Source: Elgaria multicarinata webbii
Taxonomy: Eukaryota > Chordata > Lepidosauria > Squamata > Anguidae
Length of the DNA: 64,000 bases
Assembly (NCBI RefSeq): GCF_023053635.1
Contig: NC_086192.1
Location: 12,687,501-12,751,500, forward strand
Direction: 5' to 3'
The translations under genes were made by a program, and so were the position numbers. How positions within the stretch are numbered: the stretch's first letter is position 1; the number at the start of each line of letters is the position of its first letter. Below the pieces are notes generated by a model. It saw only the letters and a list, made by a program, of their open reading frames with translations. It was not told the DNA's origin and ran no database searches. Shown here piece by piece: positions 34,353 to 45,844 of this stretch.

Positions 34353-35125
34353 CTCACAAAAAGCACTACAACATAATACAGAACCCACAGATAAACAAAG
34401 AGCAATCATAGGAGTGACTCAGGAAGGGTGAGCTATTTCCTGAAACAGAAGAATTCCTAATAGCTATACAGGATCAAGTTATAGCAACCAAGAACTACCA
34501 AAAATACATCATAAAAGATTACAGTGTAACAATAGATTTATGTAGGAAATGTCATCAATTCCAAGAAACAATAGACCATGTAACAGGAGGATGTAAAATT
34601 CTGGCAGGAATGGACTATACGGCCAAACAAAATACAGATGCAAAAGTAACTCACCAACAACTGGAAATCAAATTCAACCTCATGAAACCATACTATACAT
34701 ACTCACTCGAAACAATCTTGGAAAATGCTGATCATAAAATATACTGGGACAGAACAATTCATAAGGACCAAACGATACCCTGTTACCAACCAGACAAAAG
34801 AGAAAAATGCGCTGACCTCATTGACGTAGCATTATCTAATGACAAAAATGTTGTAGAAAAGGAAGAGGAAAAGAGGAAAATATACTGTCTATGGAAGTTA
34901 TGGCAACAAGAAAAGGACACAGTTTTCCATTAGTCACATCAGTCACCAGCATCACATCAAAAAACTACTGAAAACCTTCAGAAACTGGGCCTACCAAAAT
35001 ACATCCGCACCAACATCCAGAAAGCAGCCATACTTAAAACATGTTCAATAATTAGGAAATTCCTGAATCAGTAAAAGACAGCATTGACCTGGCAAAGCCC
35101 GTCAAGTCCGTCTAGAAAAAAATGC
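34353..35125 (+). mobile_element. R4/Dong-like LINE 3' fragment
   Basis: Encodes a zinc-knuckle-like CRKCHQFQETIDHVTGGCK segment, then MDYTAKQNTDAK, KIYWDRTIHKDQTI and DLIDVALSNDKNVVEKEEEK. These match the C-terminal endonuclease-side region of R2/R4/Dong-clade LINEs (order: C-x2-C…H…C, YWD…T, DI..P.D.N…KE.EK). The ILKTCSIIRKFLNQ-like end lies near 35060. Broken and 5'-truncated. Confidence 0.75.
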
Positions 35126-35132
35126 CATGCTG

Positions 35133-35222
35133 GCTTTTCTTCCCCCAGCCCTACCTGGGATCGAACCGGATACCTTTGGCAGGCAAAACAGGTGCTTCGC
35201 CACTGAGTCGTGGCCCGATGGC
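35133..35222 (-). mobile_element. tRNA-derived SINE head (second family)
   Basis: On the minus strand: ACTCAGTGGCGAAGCACC (A box), GCCAAAGG, GGTTCGATCCCAGGTAGGGC (B box). It resembles the tRNA-Ala-like squamate SINE head and differs from the other SINEs here. Confidence 0.65.
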
Positions 35223-35317
35223 ATGGCTTTTTCACCATGACGCCCATTTCATATTATCATTTCCACACAGACACAATTCAGCCACCAACAGCAATCCTAA
35301 AGCCACGTCCTTCACTT

Positions 35318-35680
35318 GCATGTTTAGCCTTGATAAAATGGAAGGGAGACCTTTCAAGTCCTTGAAATGTTGCCACCCAGAGGAGGGCCAGGATCTCTTC
35401 TCGATCATCCCAGAGTGCAGGACACGGAATAACGGGGCTCAAGTGACAGGAAGTCAAATTCCAGCTGGACATCAGGAAAAACTTCCTGACTGTTAGAGTA
35501 GTACGACAATGGAACCAGTTACCTAGGGAGGTGGTGGGCTCTCCCACACTAGAGGCCTTCAAGAGGCAGCTGGACAACCATCTGTCAGGGATGCTTGATG
35601 GTGGATTCCTGCATTGAACAGGGGGTGGACTAGATGGCCTTTAGGGACCCTTTCAATTCTACTACTCTATGATTCTATGA
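35318..35680 (+). mobile_element. CR1 LINE 3' fragment
   Basis: GGAGGGCCAGGATCTCTTCT through GGCAGCTGGACAACCATCTG to ATGATTCTATGA. Confidence 0.87.
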
Positions 35681-36256
35681 CTTCTGTACCAATATAGCAA
35701 ACCTAGCAAGTTTTCCTTAGAAGCCACGGTTTGCTTTTGGGTTTGTGTGTGTATGTTTATTTTTATTTTTTTTAAAAAAAATGCCCCCAGGAGGATATGA
35801 ATGCTTCAAGCAAAATTACTTTTGTGGTCTCATTGCTGATCTCAGCAGAGACGGTAATCTCCTCTGGACCACATCCTTGGCATGCACGCACATGCACACA
35901 GAGGCATACTCTGCCTCTGCTTGGAAAGGGAAAGGGGTGACCAGTTTAAAAATGATGCTTAAACTTCCCAACAGTGGTGGTGGGTGGGTGTGTGGGTATG
36001 TGTGTTTAACGACAACCCAGAAGCATTCCGCCATTGAAAGACTTGCCAAATTCTCGGAGGTCTGTTTAGGAATCTCCTTCGGAAGGGAGAACTCTGTGTA
36101 AGAACGATGCAGCCCTGCCCCGCCCTGCATGGGAACCGTGAGAATACATAACAATTCATAGGGAACCAGCAATGATCAGGAAATCAGAAGGAGACCCTCA
36201 AAGGAAGCTATAAATAATGTCTGCAGCAATGATAAACCCTGGTCCTGTAGTTCAGC

Positions 36257-36372
36257 CTTTCCCCAGCCTAGAGTCCTCTGGGTGTGTTGGACTACAGCTC
36301 CCATTATCCCCAGCCAAACATGCTGGCTGGGGATAATGGGAGGTGTAGTCCAACACATCTGGACAGCACCAG
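36257..36372. mobile_element. hAT-type MITE hairpin
   Basis: A nearly perfect stem: TGTTGGACTACAGCTCCCAT and inverse around a 9-base loop at about 36318, flanked by CCAGCCTAGAGTCC / TCTGGACAGCACCAGG arms. Confidence 0.8.
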
Positions 36373-36397
36373 GTTTATTTATTTATTTATTTATTTA

Positions 36398-36754
36398 TTT
36401 CCAGACCCCTGATCAACCTGGTTGCCCTCCTCTGAACATGCTCCAGCTTGTCTGCATCCTTCTTGAAGTGTGGAGCCCAGAACTGGACCTAATACTCAAG
36501 ATGAGGTCTAACCAGTGCCGAAGGGAGAGGAACCAGTACCTCGCACAATTTGGAAGCTATACTTCTATTAATGCATCCCAAAATAGCATTTGCCTTTCTT
36601 GCAGCCATATCGCCCTATTGGCTCATATTCAGCTTGTGATCTACAACAATTCCAAGTATTTGAAGAGTGCCATCATGTCTCCCCTCAATCTTCTCTTCTC
36701 CAGGCTAAACATGCCCAGTTCTTTCAGTCTCTTTTCATAGGGCTTTGTTTCCAG
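36398..36754 (-). mobile_element. Circularly permuted CR1 fragment
   Basis: 36398-36656 carries the CR1 part that normally lies after 36653-36754. The consensus order in other copies (39890-40250, 61630-61985) is A then B; here it is B then A. The B-A joint is at CCAAG (36652-36656), and TTTCCAG occurs at both outer ends (36398-36404, 36748-36754). Confidence 0.8.
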
Positions 36755-36838
36755 AGTTCAGGGGTTCGGTGGAACATGGAAACGGTAAGAAATATGGTGA
36801 GACGACAGTGGAACGCCAAAAATACAAACTGTGACGTT

Positions 36839-37016
36839 GGGCCTGTTCAGACAACACACTAAGCCATGGTTAGGATGCTAACCGTTTTTGCAGCAAATGT
36901 TTAGTGAGTGTGTTTAAACCGTGTTTACGTAGCCACCATGGTTAGGAACGGTTCTCACAACATGCTAAGCCATAATGCTTAAGCACCGTGGCTTCGTGTG
37001 TCGTCTGAACAGGGTC
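36839..37016. mobile_element. MITE, CCTGTTCAGAC-type
   Basis: Ends GGCCTGTTCAGACAACACAC and GTGTCGTCTGAACAGGGTC with AAGCCATGGTTAG internal words. Confidence 0.78.
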
Positions 37017-38397
37017 AATGACATCAAAGTTTCGAATAAAGATGCAGAGAATCTCGTAACTTTGAAGGAAAGCTGGTCATCGCCTTGAGAGAGACAGCTA
37101 CTCTATAGAACCGTGCTTCATTGGGGAGAAACAACTTTGCTCAACTCAGTTCAAACATTCTGCTGTTGACGGCTCAGATGTGGGGAAGGTCAGTTTGTGA
37201 AAGGAAGCTCTGGAAAATTCCTACGAATCATCCACTTCCCAGAGAGCTGATCAGGCCAACTAGCTAGAGAAAACCCTCAACGCTCAGAATACAGCCAACG
37301 GTTGGAGAAGACCTCAGAATGTCTCTGTGGCTGCAGGGGCGGGCTGCTCTGTTTGATTGAGAATTCTGCGGGCTGGTGGTGGTGGTGTTCTTAAAATTTT
37401 TACAAAAAAATATTGTTTAATGGCTTGGCAACACGTACTCTGTTCTTTTGGTTTGGAAACAACTTCGCAGCGAGATCCTGTAACCGGGTTTTCAGAAGGA
37501 GGGAAACCCGGCGTGGGAAACATGACCCACAACTCCATGGAAGGGTCCCCGTGCCAAGTTTTGGGTTGCGTTTTGCGTGTTTTTGCTTTCCACTTGGCAA
37601 ACGCCCGGAATGACAAAAATGGCAATCCAGAGCTGCGGAAGATTTGGGAATTTACTCCACAGATTGTTCTGATTTTCCTGAGAGAGAGAGAGGGAGGAAG
37701 AGCTTTATCACACCAGCGTTACACTGTGCAATCACTGTGAATTGCATGCAAAGGACTCAGGAGTTTTCCACCTTATAATCTGCTTTGATTGTGAAGTGCT
37801 CCCATGCATCCTGCCTTAATTGTGCAATAAAGTAAAAAGATTCGCCATATTTAGCCCCTACTTTTTGAGCGTAGCTTCCAAGCCGCCCCTGGGGCGCAGG
37901 AGCAGGATTTTAAAGAAATGCTGACATCTGCGTAGGCTTTAAAGATAAAGACACCAAAATTGGCACAGTAATAGATATTAGGGAGAGCTTTAAGCACACC
38001 AAATTTGAATTGAATTGGGTCATCCATTGATTTTTTACATTTCCCCCCTTAAACTCACTTCCTGGTATGCAAAGGATCGCTGTCGCCCGGTAGCAAAAAC
38101 CACCACCACCACTTATGGGGATAATCCGAGGGAAGCAGGTACGTGGGATGAAGCTTAGAGAGAGAACGCTTCTCCACACGAGCGATTCATTGCACACGCT
38201 TGTGATTGGTTGCTCACAGACATCTGCTGCTTTTTGCCATTGGCCTTGATGCCTCTCCCACCGTTTTCAAGCGGGAATCCGCCGTTTTATGAAACCCTGA
38301 AAATGCAGTGCTAAGTTGAAAACGCGCAGTAAACTAGCGCCATCTGCTGGCGGTATAATTGAAACATATGTTTCAATTATACATATGTTTCAACATA
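37017..38397. other. Intergenic stretch, mostly unexplained
   Basis: A perfect 26-bp palindrome centred on CATATG lies at 38355-38380, followed by a second partial copy. No coding signal on either strand. Confidence 0.4.
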
Positions 38398-38764
38398 TAT
38401 TCGCTCCTCTGATGCCATGTTTCACACCTGCCCAAGGGTCTCTACTTCCCTTGCTCGGCTTCATCCATTTTCTTCTGCTGCCCCTTACGCCTGAAACGCT
38501 CTTCCAGAACATTTGAGAACTACAAGTTCAATCGCAGCTTTTAAAGTTCAGCTAAAAAATGTTCTTTTTCCTAAAGCTTTTAAAACTTGATCTTGTTCTG
38601 ACTTTTATACTGCTAGTTTTACTCTATCCTGTGCCTGTTTGGTGCATTCTCTTCCCCTCCTTATTGTTTTATTATGATTTTATTAGAATGTAAGCCTATG
38701 CGGCAGGGTCTTGCTATTTTACTGTTTTACTCTGTACAGCACCATGTACATTGATGGTGCTAAA

Positions 38765-38815
<51 letters not shown>

Positions 38816-38818
38816 GGA
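38398..38818 (+). mobile_element. L2-like LINE 3' end (GCACCATGTACATTG tail)
   Basis: TTACTCTGTACAGCACCATG, TACATTGATGGTGCTAAATA, (AAAT)n then (AAT)n. The antisense copy at 50705-50970 shares it. Confidence 0.75.
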
Positions 38819-39586
38819 GCTGGTAGAAACAGTGGGGAGAGCGCGTGTATTGCGCCGATCACTAAACCCGTGAAGACTCCGGAAGACAAAGTTCCGGTAA
38901 GGCTACTTTTGCGACATGTGGCGAAGCCTAGAGAATGAGAGAGAGAGAGAGAGAGAGACTACTGCAATTACAGATATATAATTACTTTCTTGGGTGACAC
39001 TTCTGTGTCTTTAAAACAGAGGTCCTTTTAGTTCTAGGGCCAAATGGTACTAGATCGGCACATTCTCCAGTCGCTAGTTCCACAGGTGAAGCGCCTCATA
39101 GGCATACATATAGCTGTTGGTGGAATCAGATCTTCTGCCGAGAGACGAACTGGTGATCTTTTGGCTGTAGCTGCTGAATCTTCCTGGCTGTGAAAATGGA
39201 ATGTTTCCTGTTTCCTGGTTTTGTCATGGGTGATTCAGAAAGAGGAACGGATGATGGTGTGTGTGTGTGTGTGTGATGTCATGGCAAAGTGCTTATGAAT
39301 GGCAGGAAAAACATGAATTACTGCAGCGCTGGGTTAGATCTCCAACTGCGTGCCTCATTTCCTTGGTGTTATTTTGCATTCACTTTATTATCAAGTTGCA
39401 AAGTGTGTGTGTAAAGGGGAGGAAATCACAGCCAAGGGAAGGTGGGAGGAGGGCCTCAGAAGAGGCAGCCGGCAGAATGCAACTGTAAATTCTGCCATAT
39501 GGATGATTTTCTCTCTCATCATCAAATGACGTAGGCTGGAGTTCTTCCAGCATCTGCCCTGTTGTGGGTGGGATTCTTCAAGGAGA
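38819..39586. other. Intergenic stretch with microsatellites
   Basis: (GA)n at 38938-38958 and (GT)n at 39257-39276; nothing else recognised. Confidence 0.45.
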
Positions 39587-40355
39587 TAGAATAATAAAAT
39601 AGTAGAGTTGGAAGGGGCCTAAAGGCCATCGAGTCCAACCCCCTGCTCAATGCAGGAATCCACCCTAAAGTATCCCTGACAGATAGTTGTCTCTTGAAGG
39701 CCTCTAGTGTGGGAGAGCCCACAACCTCCCTTGGTAACTGGTTCCATTGTTGTATTGCTCTAACAGTCAGGAAGTTTTTCCTGATGTCCAGCTGGAATCT
39801 GGTTTCCTATAACTTGAGCCCATTATTCCGTGTCCTGCACTCTGGGAGGATCGAGAAGAGATCCTGGCCCTCCTCTGTGTGACAACCTTTCAAGTATTTG
39901 AAGAGTGCTATCATGTCTCCCCTCCATCTTCTCTTCTTCAGGCTAAACATGCCCAGTTCTTTCAGTCTCTCTTCATAGGGCTTTGTTTCCAGACCCCTGA
40001 TCATCCTGGTTACCCTCCTCTGAACACGCTCCAGCTTGTCTGTGTCCTTCTTGAAGTATGGTGCCTAGAACTGGATGCAATACTCAAGATGAGGCCTAAC
40101 CGTGGCCAAACAGAGGGGAACCAGTACCTCATGCGATTTGAAAGCTATATTTCCATTAATGCAGCCCCAAATAGCATTGGCCTTTCTTGCAGCCACATCG
40201 CACTGTTGGCTCATATTCAGCTTGTGATCTACAACAATTCCAAGATCCTTCTCGTTTGTAGTCTTGCTGAGCCAAGTATCCCCCATCTTGTAACTGTGCA
40301 TTTGGTTTCTATTTCCTAGATGTAGAATTTGGCATTTATCTCTATTAAATTTCAT
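39587..40355 (-). mobile_element. CR1 LINE 3' fragment (long)
   Basis: Minus-strand coding remnants [40 protein letters not shown] and [20 protein letters not shown], then the 3' UTR and AATAGTAGAGTTGG tail. Broken by stops and frameshifts. Confidence 0.9.
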
Positions 40356-40420
40356 CCTTCAAGCGTCCACCAGTTGCTACAGACTGAGCTTGACTCTCAG
40401 TACAGGTCCTGTGGTGTGGT

Positions 40421-40520
40421 GACTCCATTCCAAGATGGCTGGTGAATCCGCTCCAGGTTTCAGTCTGAACTTTAAAGGAGCTATCCAAGGTGCAAAGGAG
40501 AGGGACAAATATCTCTTGGG
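40421..40520. mobile_element. Partial MITE (CAGTGGAGGCTGG family)
   Basis: GGTGAATCCGCTCCAGGTTT and CAGTCTGAACTTTAAAGGAG match the arms of 43706 and 60338. Confidence 0.5.
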
Positions 40521-40997
40521 ATGCTAATACATAATTTGGGTGCCACCACTGAAAAGGTCCCCTCTTTCATCCGCACCAGCTGCACTTCTGTTGAGAAAAG
40601 GAACCAGAGTACCTGAGAAGCTGAGCCAAGTTCTTGAAGCAGCTACAGTTGAACCCAGTAACAAATGAAAACTCCATGAAGTCAGTGTTACCATCAGGGT
40701 AGGACACATCCAAATTATCCCCATATCTGACACAGGGCTGGCTTGTTTTCCACGTTTTGAAGCAATGCCCGTTACCATCGAATGAATTCCGCCCCTCCAA
40801 TAATATGATTAAATTCACAGGCGTTTGGCACCATCAGCCATTGCAACCTTCTTGGTTCTCTCTAACATATTTAGATGCCCCTTATAATATGAGGCCTTAA
40901 GCCATAGCTTACTTTGCTTGTTCGTAAATCCAGCATTGAGTTAAATATATTTCCCTCTCCCAGGTATCTGACTTTTATTGGTGCAACAGTTAAGTTA

Positions 40998-41197
40998 AAA
41001 CTTCCTGACTGTTAGAGCAGCAGGACAATGGAACCAGTGACCTAGGGAGGTGGTGGGCTCTCCCACCCTAGAGGCCTTCAAGAGGCAGCTGGACAGCCGT
41101 CTGTCAGGGATGCTTTAAGGTGGATTCCTGCATTGAGCAGGGGTTTGGACTCGATGGCCTTATACGCCCCTTCCAACTCTACTATTCTATGATTCTA
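40998..41197 (+). mobile_element. CR1 LINE 3' fragment
   Basis: AAACTTCCTGACTGTTAGAG to CTATTCTATGATTCTA. Confidence 0.87.
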
Positions 41198-41198
41198 A

Positions 41199-41314
41199 GA
41201 CCTTAGCTAGACCTAAGGTTTATCCCGGGGTCATCCCTGTTGCTCCCGGGATCCCTGTGTGTCATTTAGATGCACAGGGATGATCCGGGATAAACCTTAG
41301 GTCTAGCTAAGGCC
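41199..41314. mobile_element. Harbinger-like MITE (116 bp)
   Basis: TIRs GACCTTAGCTAGACCTAAGG / GGCCTTAGCTAGACCTAAGG, flanked by TAA (41196-41198, 41315-41317). It sits exactly at the 3' tail of the preceding CR1. Confidence 0.85.
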
Positions 41315-41751
41315 TAAGTGTTCTTGTTTTGGTGATTATCTCTTAATTCTCTCTGTGTGTGTTTAAAAATGGTGTTAGGTACCTTGGAAATTTCCCGTTG
41401 AGATGAAGAGGACGTGCATTTTCATTGATAAGTAAATATGGACCCCAGACCACCAGTTAGGCTGTGAGATTTGAGCGTGGGACCACTCTGTTCTTAGCCT
41501 TATGCGCACGCTACCACACCAGTACTAGTTCTGATTGCTGCTAGGTATGTTGTTTGTTGTGATCAACCGGAGGGCATGGTATGAAGGCGCATGATGCTCT
41601 GACCTTGCTGGGTGGGGCTTGGATGGGATCTCAGGTCGTTTTGAGTTCCATCCTGGGCGAAAGGCAGGATGGAATTAAATATATGTTCATTCTACCAGCT
41701 CTTATGACTGTACAGTTTATTGCGGGGCAGGAAATCATTGGAAAAGGAACT

Positions 41752-41815
41752 TTTATTTATTTTATTTATTTATTACATTTCTATACCGCCCCATAGCCGA
41801 AGCTCTCTGGAAGGT
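41752..41815 (-). mobile_element. L2 tail fragment
   Basis: TATTACATTTCTATACCGCC and CATAGCCGAAGCTCTCTGG. Confidence 0.78.
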
Positions 41816-42236
41816 TTATTTATTATTCTTTTATTTATTTTTTTAAAAGACCGTGGGGGTCCTACGTTGCGAGGTCTGGGCCAAAAGAACCGAAGAACAT
41901 CGCCCGTCCCAAACCATCTTCGTGAAAGTTGTTCAGTCACTCTCCAGGAATTTGTGCAGAGCTCCAGGGCGGTGTGATTTGTTGAAGGAGTCTCCTGTCT
42001 CCATACCCTATGTGGTGTGTGACGCATTCTGCATCCCTCTGCCGAATGTCATATCAGGGAGAGAATCAACTTGTTAGCGATACCCTGATGAATTTTCACT
42101 TGCTTTGCAAGTCTCCGAGACTTATATGCACAAACCCACACACTCACATGCCCTCTTTGCCCCTTCATAATTTGAGAACTGCCTGCAATTGCTTGATATA
42201 TAAAAGTGAACTTTTATCCCTGATGGTCCCATAACA

Positions 42237-42422
42237 TGTTTAGTTTTTAATCAGTTTTTAATGCTTTATGTGTGTATGTTCGGTGTTTTAGAGTTTTAAA
42301 TTTTGTATACTTGTTTTTATCTCAATTTTAGAATTTCTGTAAACCGCCCAGAGAGCCCTGGCTATGGGAGCGGTATATAAGTGTAATAAATAAATAAATA
42401 AATAAACAAATAAATAAATACT
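42237..42422 (+). mobile_element. L2-type LINE 3' UTR
   Basis: Same tail subfamily as 63290-63455 (TTTTTATCTCAATTTTAGAA, GGAGCGGTATATAAGTG). A 40-bp piece recurs at 44060-44095. Confidence 0.8.
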
Positions 42423-42424
42423 GC

Positions 42425-43091
42425 CTCCACTGCCAGTAACAAATAGTTCCCCACAACTTTCAATGTGCAAAATGTGCTTGTTGCACAACCGAGTTATGCA
42501 TGTTTTATTTATTCAGTCGGTTTTTAAGATTTGCAGGTGCTGGTGTCACTTTGCCGCGTCTTATCTGTGTGATTGATTCGACACATAATTTCTTCTCTAC
42601 CTTTACACTAATCTTTTTGGGGGAGTCCTGCTGCATTGCCAAAATGATCAGAACCTGAGCACTGACGTTTGGTATTAGGAGGAATTCTGTACAGTTTTTG
42701 TTTTGTTTTTGAGCTTAAACACCTTCCTTGGGCTTTCAGGCTTGACATCCAAATGGTAGAAATAAAAAGATTATTTTTACCACTCAGTTGTTCTGGCTCA
42801 TTTCCTAGTGAGAAACCTCTGTATTGTAATAACAGGCCGGGCTACATTCCCTTAGAGAGAAGCAATTTACACTTCTGCCAATGAACCCTTAGCAACTAAA
42901 TTAATTAAGCTAATGGATACATATTGGAAAATGTCTACTCGACTAAAAGGGAGAAAGCAGACATAAATAACAAAAATGGAAGCTGCAGGATGACAGTGTG
43001 TGGGAATGGTTATTATTCATCAACTAATTGAAACAGTTTTCCTACATACCTCTGAAATACACCTTTTTCAGAATGAAAGCGGAAGGCTTTA
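42425..43091. other. Intergenic stretch without a recognised element
   Basis: AT-rich; nothing recognised. Confidence 0.35.
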
Positions 43092-43646
43092 CAGTGGTGG
43101 CCAAAATGGTGGACACTTTTGGAAATTTTCAGGTTTTGCAACTTTGGATGCTTATAGAAAATGTTCCGTTTCACGAAATTCAAATGTTTGTATATCAATT
43201 GAAAGAGAATGCAATGCTGAATTCAATACAAAAAACAGAATGCAAATATCTGCAGTGCAAAAAAGGTTACGCTTTTTGTCTAAAAACAAACACAGGTGTG
43301 ATTGAGTGAAGAAGCGGATTGGAATTGCAAACCCGACTGGCCAATCGCAGCCCTTGTTCCTGGGACCAATCCCATGGCAGTAGCTGCGAAACATCACTTT
43401 TCAAGTTGGGGAAAGTCAGATTTGCTGTTTGTTCTGGAACTGAAGCGCCATGGGAGATGGTGTGAATATTGGAAGTATTTCTCAAGTTAAAAGTGTATGT
43501 TCGTATGTCATAAATAGAACAATGGCACCCAAGAAAAGAGTGGATTGGACACCCAGGAAACGAAGCAGGAAGGTTGCATTACGTGAAGCAGGTCTTTCAA
43601 TTGATATATAAACGTTTGAATTTCGTGAAACAGAGCATTTTCTATA
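43092..43646 (+). mobile_element. Non-autonomous Tc1/mariner element, 3' truncated
   Basis: Left TIR CAGTGGTGGCCAAAATGG after a TA. Carries the start of a transposase (MAPKKRVDWTPRKRSRKV, then LREAGLSI) and breaks off within the right TIR at about 43646. Confidence 0.82.
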
Positions 43647-43705
43647 ACGGAATTCACTAGTTTGGCTCCAGAATAAGAATAAACGTCCTCTGAGAACCAC
43701 CCAAC

Positions 43706-43921
43706 CAGTGGAAGCTCCGAATTCGGTGGGGCTGTGAATCCATTCCAGGTTTCAGTCAGAACTCGCCAGAGCTCTAAATGGGGTATCCAAGGCGTTGGAC
43801 CTATCTTAGGGATAAGGTTTGGCACCTCAGAAAGGTCCTTTAGAGTTCTGGCGGGGAATGACTGAAACCCGGAATGGATTCACAGCCCGCCCGCCCTGAA
43901 ATTGGAGCCACCAGCCTCCAC
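43706..43921. mobile_element. MITE (CAGTGGAGGCTGG family)
   Basis: CAGTGGAAGCTCC left end and GGAGCCACCAGCCTCCAC right end, with GTGAATCCATTCCAGGTTTC / GAAACCCGGAATGGATTCAC inverted arms. Confidence 0.78.
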
Positions 43922-43924
43922 AGC

Positions 43925-45300
43925 ACCCACCCACTGGATTCATGCACAAGTCTCTTCACGCACACCTTGTGCCGTGTTAAAACTGTAGCGGCTGCTCATA
44001 TGGCTTCCCCTGAGAATGGCTGACATTGCAGCCTGCAGCACATATGTAAGGAATGAGATCCCTGGCTATGGGAGCGGTATATAAGTGTAATCATAAATAC
44101 ATCTGAAAGGTCCACTTCTCCGATCAGTCTCCCTTCCCTCCTGGCTCTGTGGCCTTCAGATCCTGTTGTCCCCTGCCCCATTAACCCCCCACACACCATT
44201 TTTCTCTTTCTTTCCCCATATTAGACGCCCCTGCAGTTTGCCTTCATTACCATGTTCTTAGAATGGAGGCCTGGCCCTATACATTCATGAATTTATTCTT
44301 CGCAAAGGTCGGGGTTTCACTGGAGCAGAAGCAATAGGGAGACGGTCTGCTGTGAATAATCTTTCTGTCACATCAACCGAAGGAGCCTTCTGGCTCCCGC
44401 TGATAGCGGAGTCTCCCGAAAGGTGATCGGACCACAGAAAGTCTGTGATGGCCTCCACCGCCGGGCAAATCTGCCGGAAGACGTGCCGGGCGGAGAGACC
44501 AGCCAGCAACCCAACCGGCAATGCTGAATTCTGCACCCAAATTGCCGTCCGTCACGGTTCCATTCAGCCATTTGGACGGGCGTAGGAGAAAGCTCCTTGC
44601 GTGCGTACACCAGAGGGATGCACTTCTGATGTGCCTAGGGCTGCCATGCTGGCGCATTCACCCGGCGCTTCAGTCCCTGTTGAACACAGCGAGACTTTCT
44701 CCTGAGTAAACAGACATAGTGTTGCACTGCCCGAATGACAGCCCAGAGCAAGGCACTTTGCAAAATCCGAGGAGGGCTGTGCTAAAATATTTATACACAC
44801 CCTAAATAATAGATGGATTGCCAAAAATACATCTGGTTTCATGTACATCTTTGCTGTCACTTTTCATTTCAAGCATCAGGGAAGGCACAAGAGCTTAGAC
44901 AATTTAACAGCTGCCCCCAAAAAAGATGTCCCGTTTTTCTCCATGTTAACGTCTGGTTCTCGGCCGCCGGTGTGTTTCAACATCAAAGGCAGAGCTGCAC
45001 ATTGGTGAGCGCAGATCCAATCCATCAATGTACCTGGGAGGCACACCTGGGATGTGTAGTTAAACCCTCGAGTTCGTCTGTTCTGTGTTGCATTTCGTTG
45101 ACCCACTTTATGGCTAGTTGTTGAATGTGTGTGGCATCCCTGTTTCAAAGTACTGCTGCTATCCATCTTGCCAACAGAAAGCAGGCAGAAATTTTATAAT
45201 GGGGTGGTGGATGACCTATACTTTTTTGTTAAGGGGGGGGTCATCTGTCAGAGGCCACATGGCAGTGTGGGGCAGCAAAGCCAGTGATGAGCAGGTCCCA
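43925..45300. other. Intergenic stretch, mostly unexplained
   Basis: Overlapping minus-strand frames at 44285-44657 are open but lack recognisable domains. Confidence 0.35.
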
Positions 45301-45505
45301 GGCCAAAACTGGATGTGGTTCTCTCTCTCTCTCTCTTCTCTCTTTCTGCCATCCTTGTTCTCTTTCTCTTTTCCCTGACGCCCTTTCCTAATATTTCCCC
45401 CTCTTCCTCCCTATCCCGTGGGCTTCCAAGAGAGGACAGACCGCTCTTGCCAGGGGTTCTAATCGGATCATTTGCAGAGGGCTTTTGAAATCAGGGTGAG
45501 ACCTT
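45300..45505. mobile_element. hAT-like element fragment
   Basis: CT-rich block then CGCTCTTGCCAGGGGTTC and GAGGGCTTTTGAAATCAGGG, parallel to 13240-13451. Confidence 0.42.
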
Positions 45506-45612
45506 CACATTACCTACTGCTGATGTATATTACCAGATATCTAAAGACACTTGAGCCTCACAGACTGTACTATGGGTGTTAAGGTACTTCCATCCCACCG
45601 AGAAACCTTAAA

Positions 45613-45740
45613 TCAGGGGTGAGCAATTTGCGGACCTCAAGATGTTTTGGCCTTCAGCTCCCATGATCCCTCACCATTGGCTATGCCAGCAAGGGATGAT
45701 GGGATTTGTAGTCCAACAACATCTGGAGAGCCACAAGTGG
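45613..45740. mobile_element. hAT-type MITE
   Basis: GGTGAGCAATTTGCGGACC … CAGCTCCCATGATCCCTCAC / GATGATGGGATTTGTAGTCC, CAACAACATCTGGAGAGCC inverted arms. Confidence 0.75.
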
Positions 45741-45844
45741 GTACAATGCAGTCTAAGCACCCTGTTTGTTAGGAAAATCTGAAAATGATGCATTCTTCTG
45801 TCTTCTGTACAACATAAATCAAATTCGCTAACTCTCCTTATTCA

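Noticed and set aside
34610-34933. 107-codon frame as a host gene
   Set aside because: R4/Dong-like LINE remnant with repeated copies at 55 kb.
35133-35222. Functional tRNA gene
   Set aside because: A and B boxes are present, but the acceptor and anticodon stems do not pair well and a SINE body follows; read as a SINE head.
44285-44860. Cluster of minus-strand frames near 44.3-44.9 kb as an exon
   Set aside because: Three frames overlap without a domain match or good splice sites; evidence insufficient.
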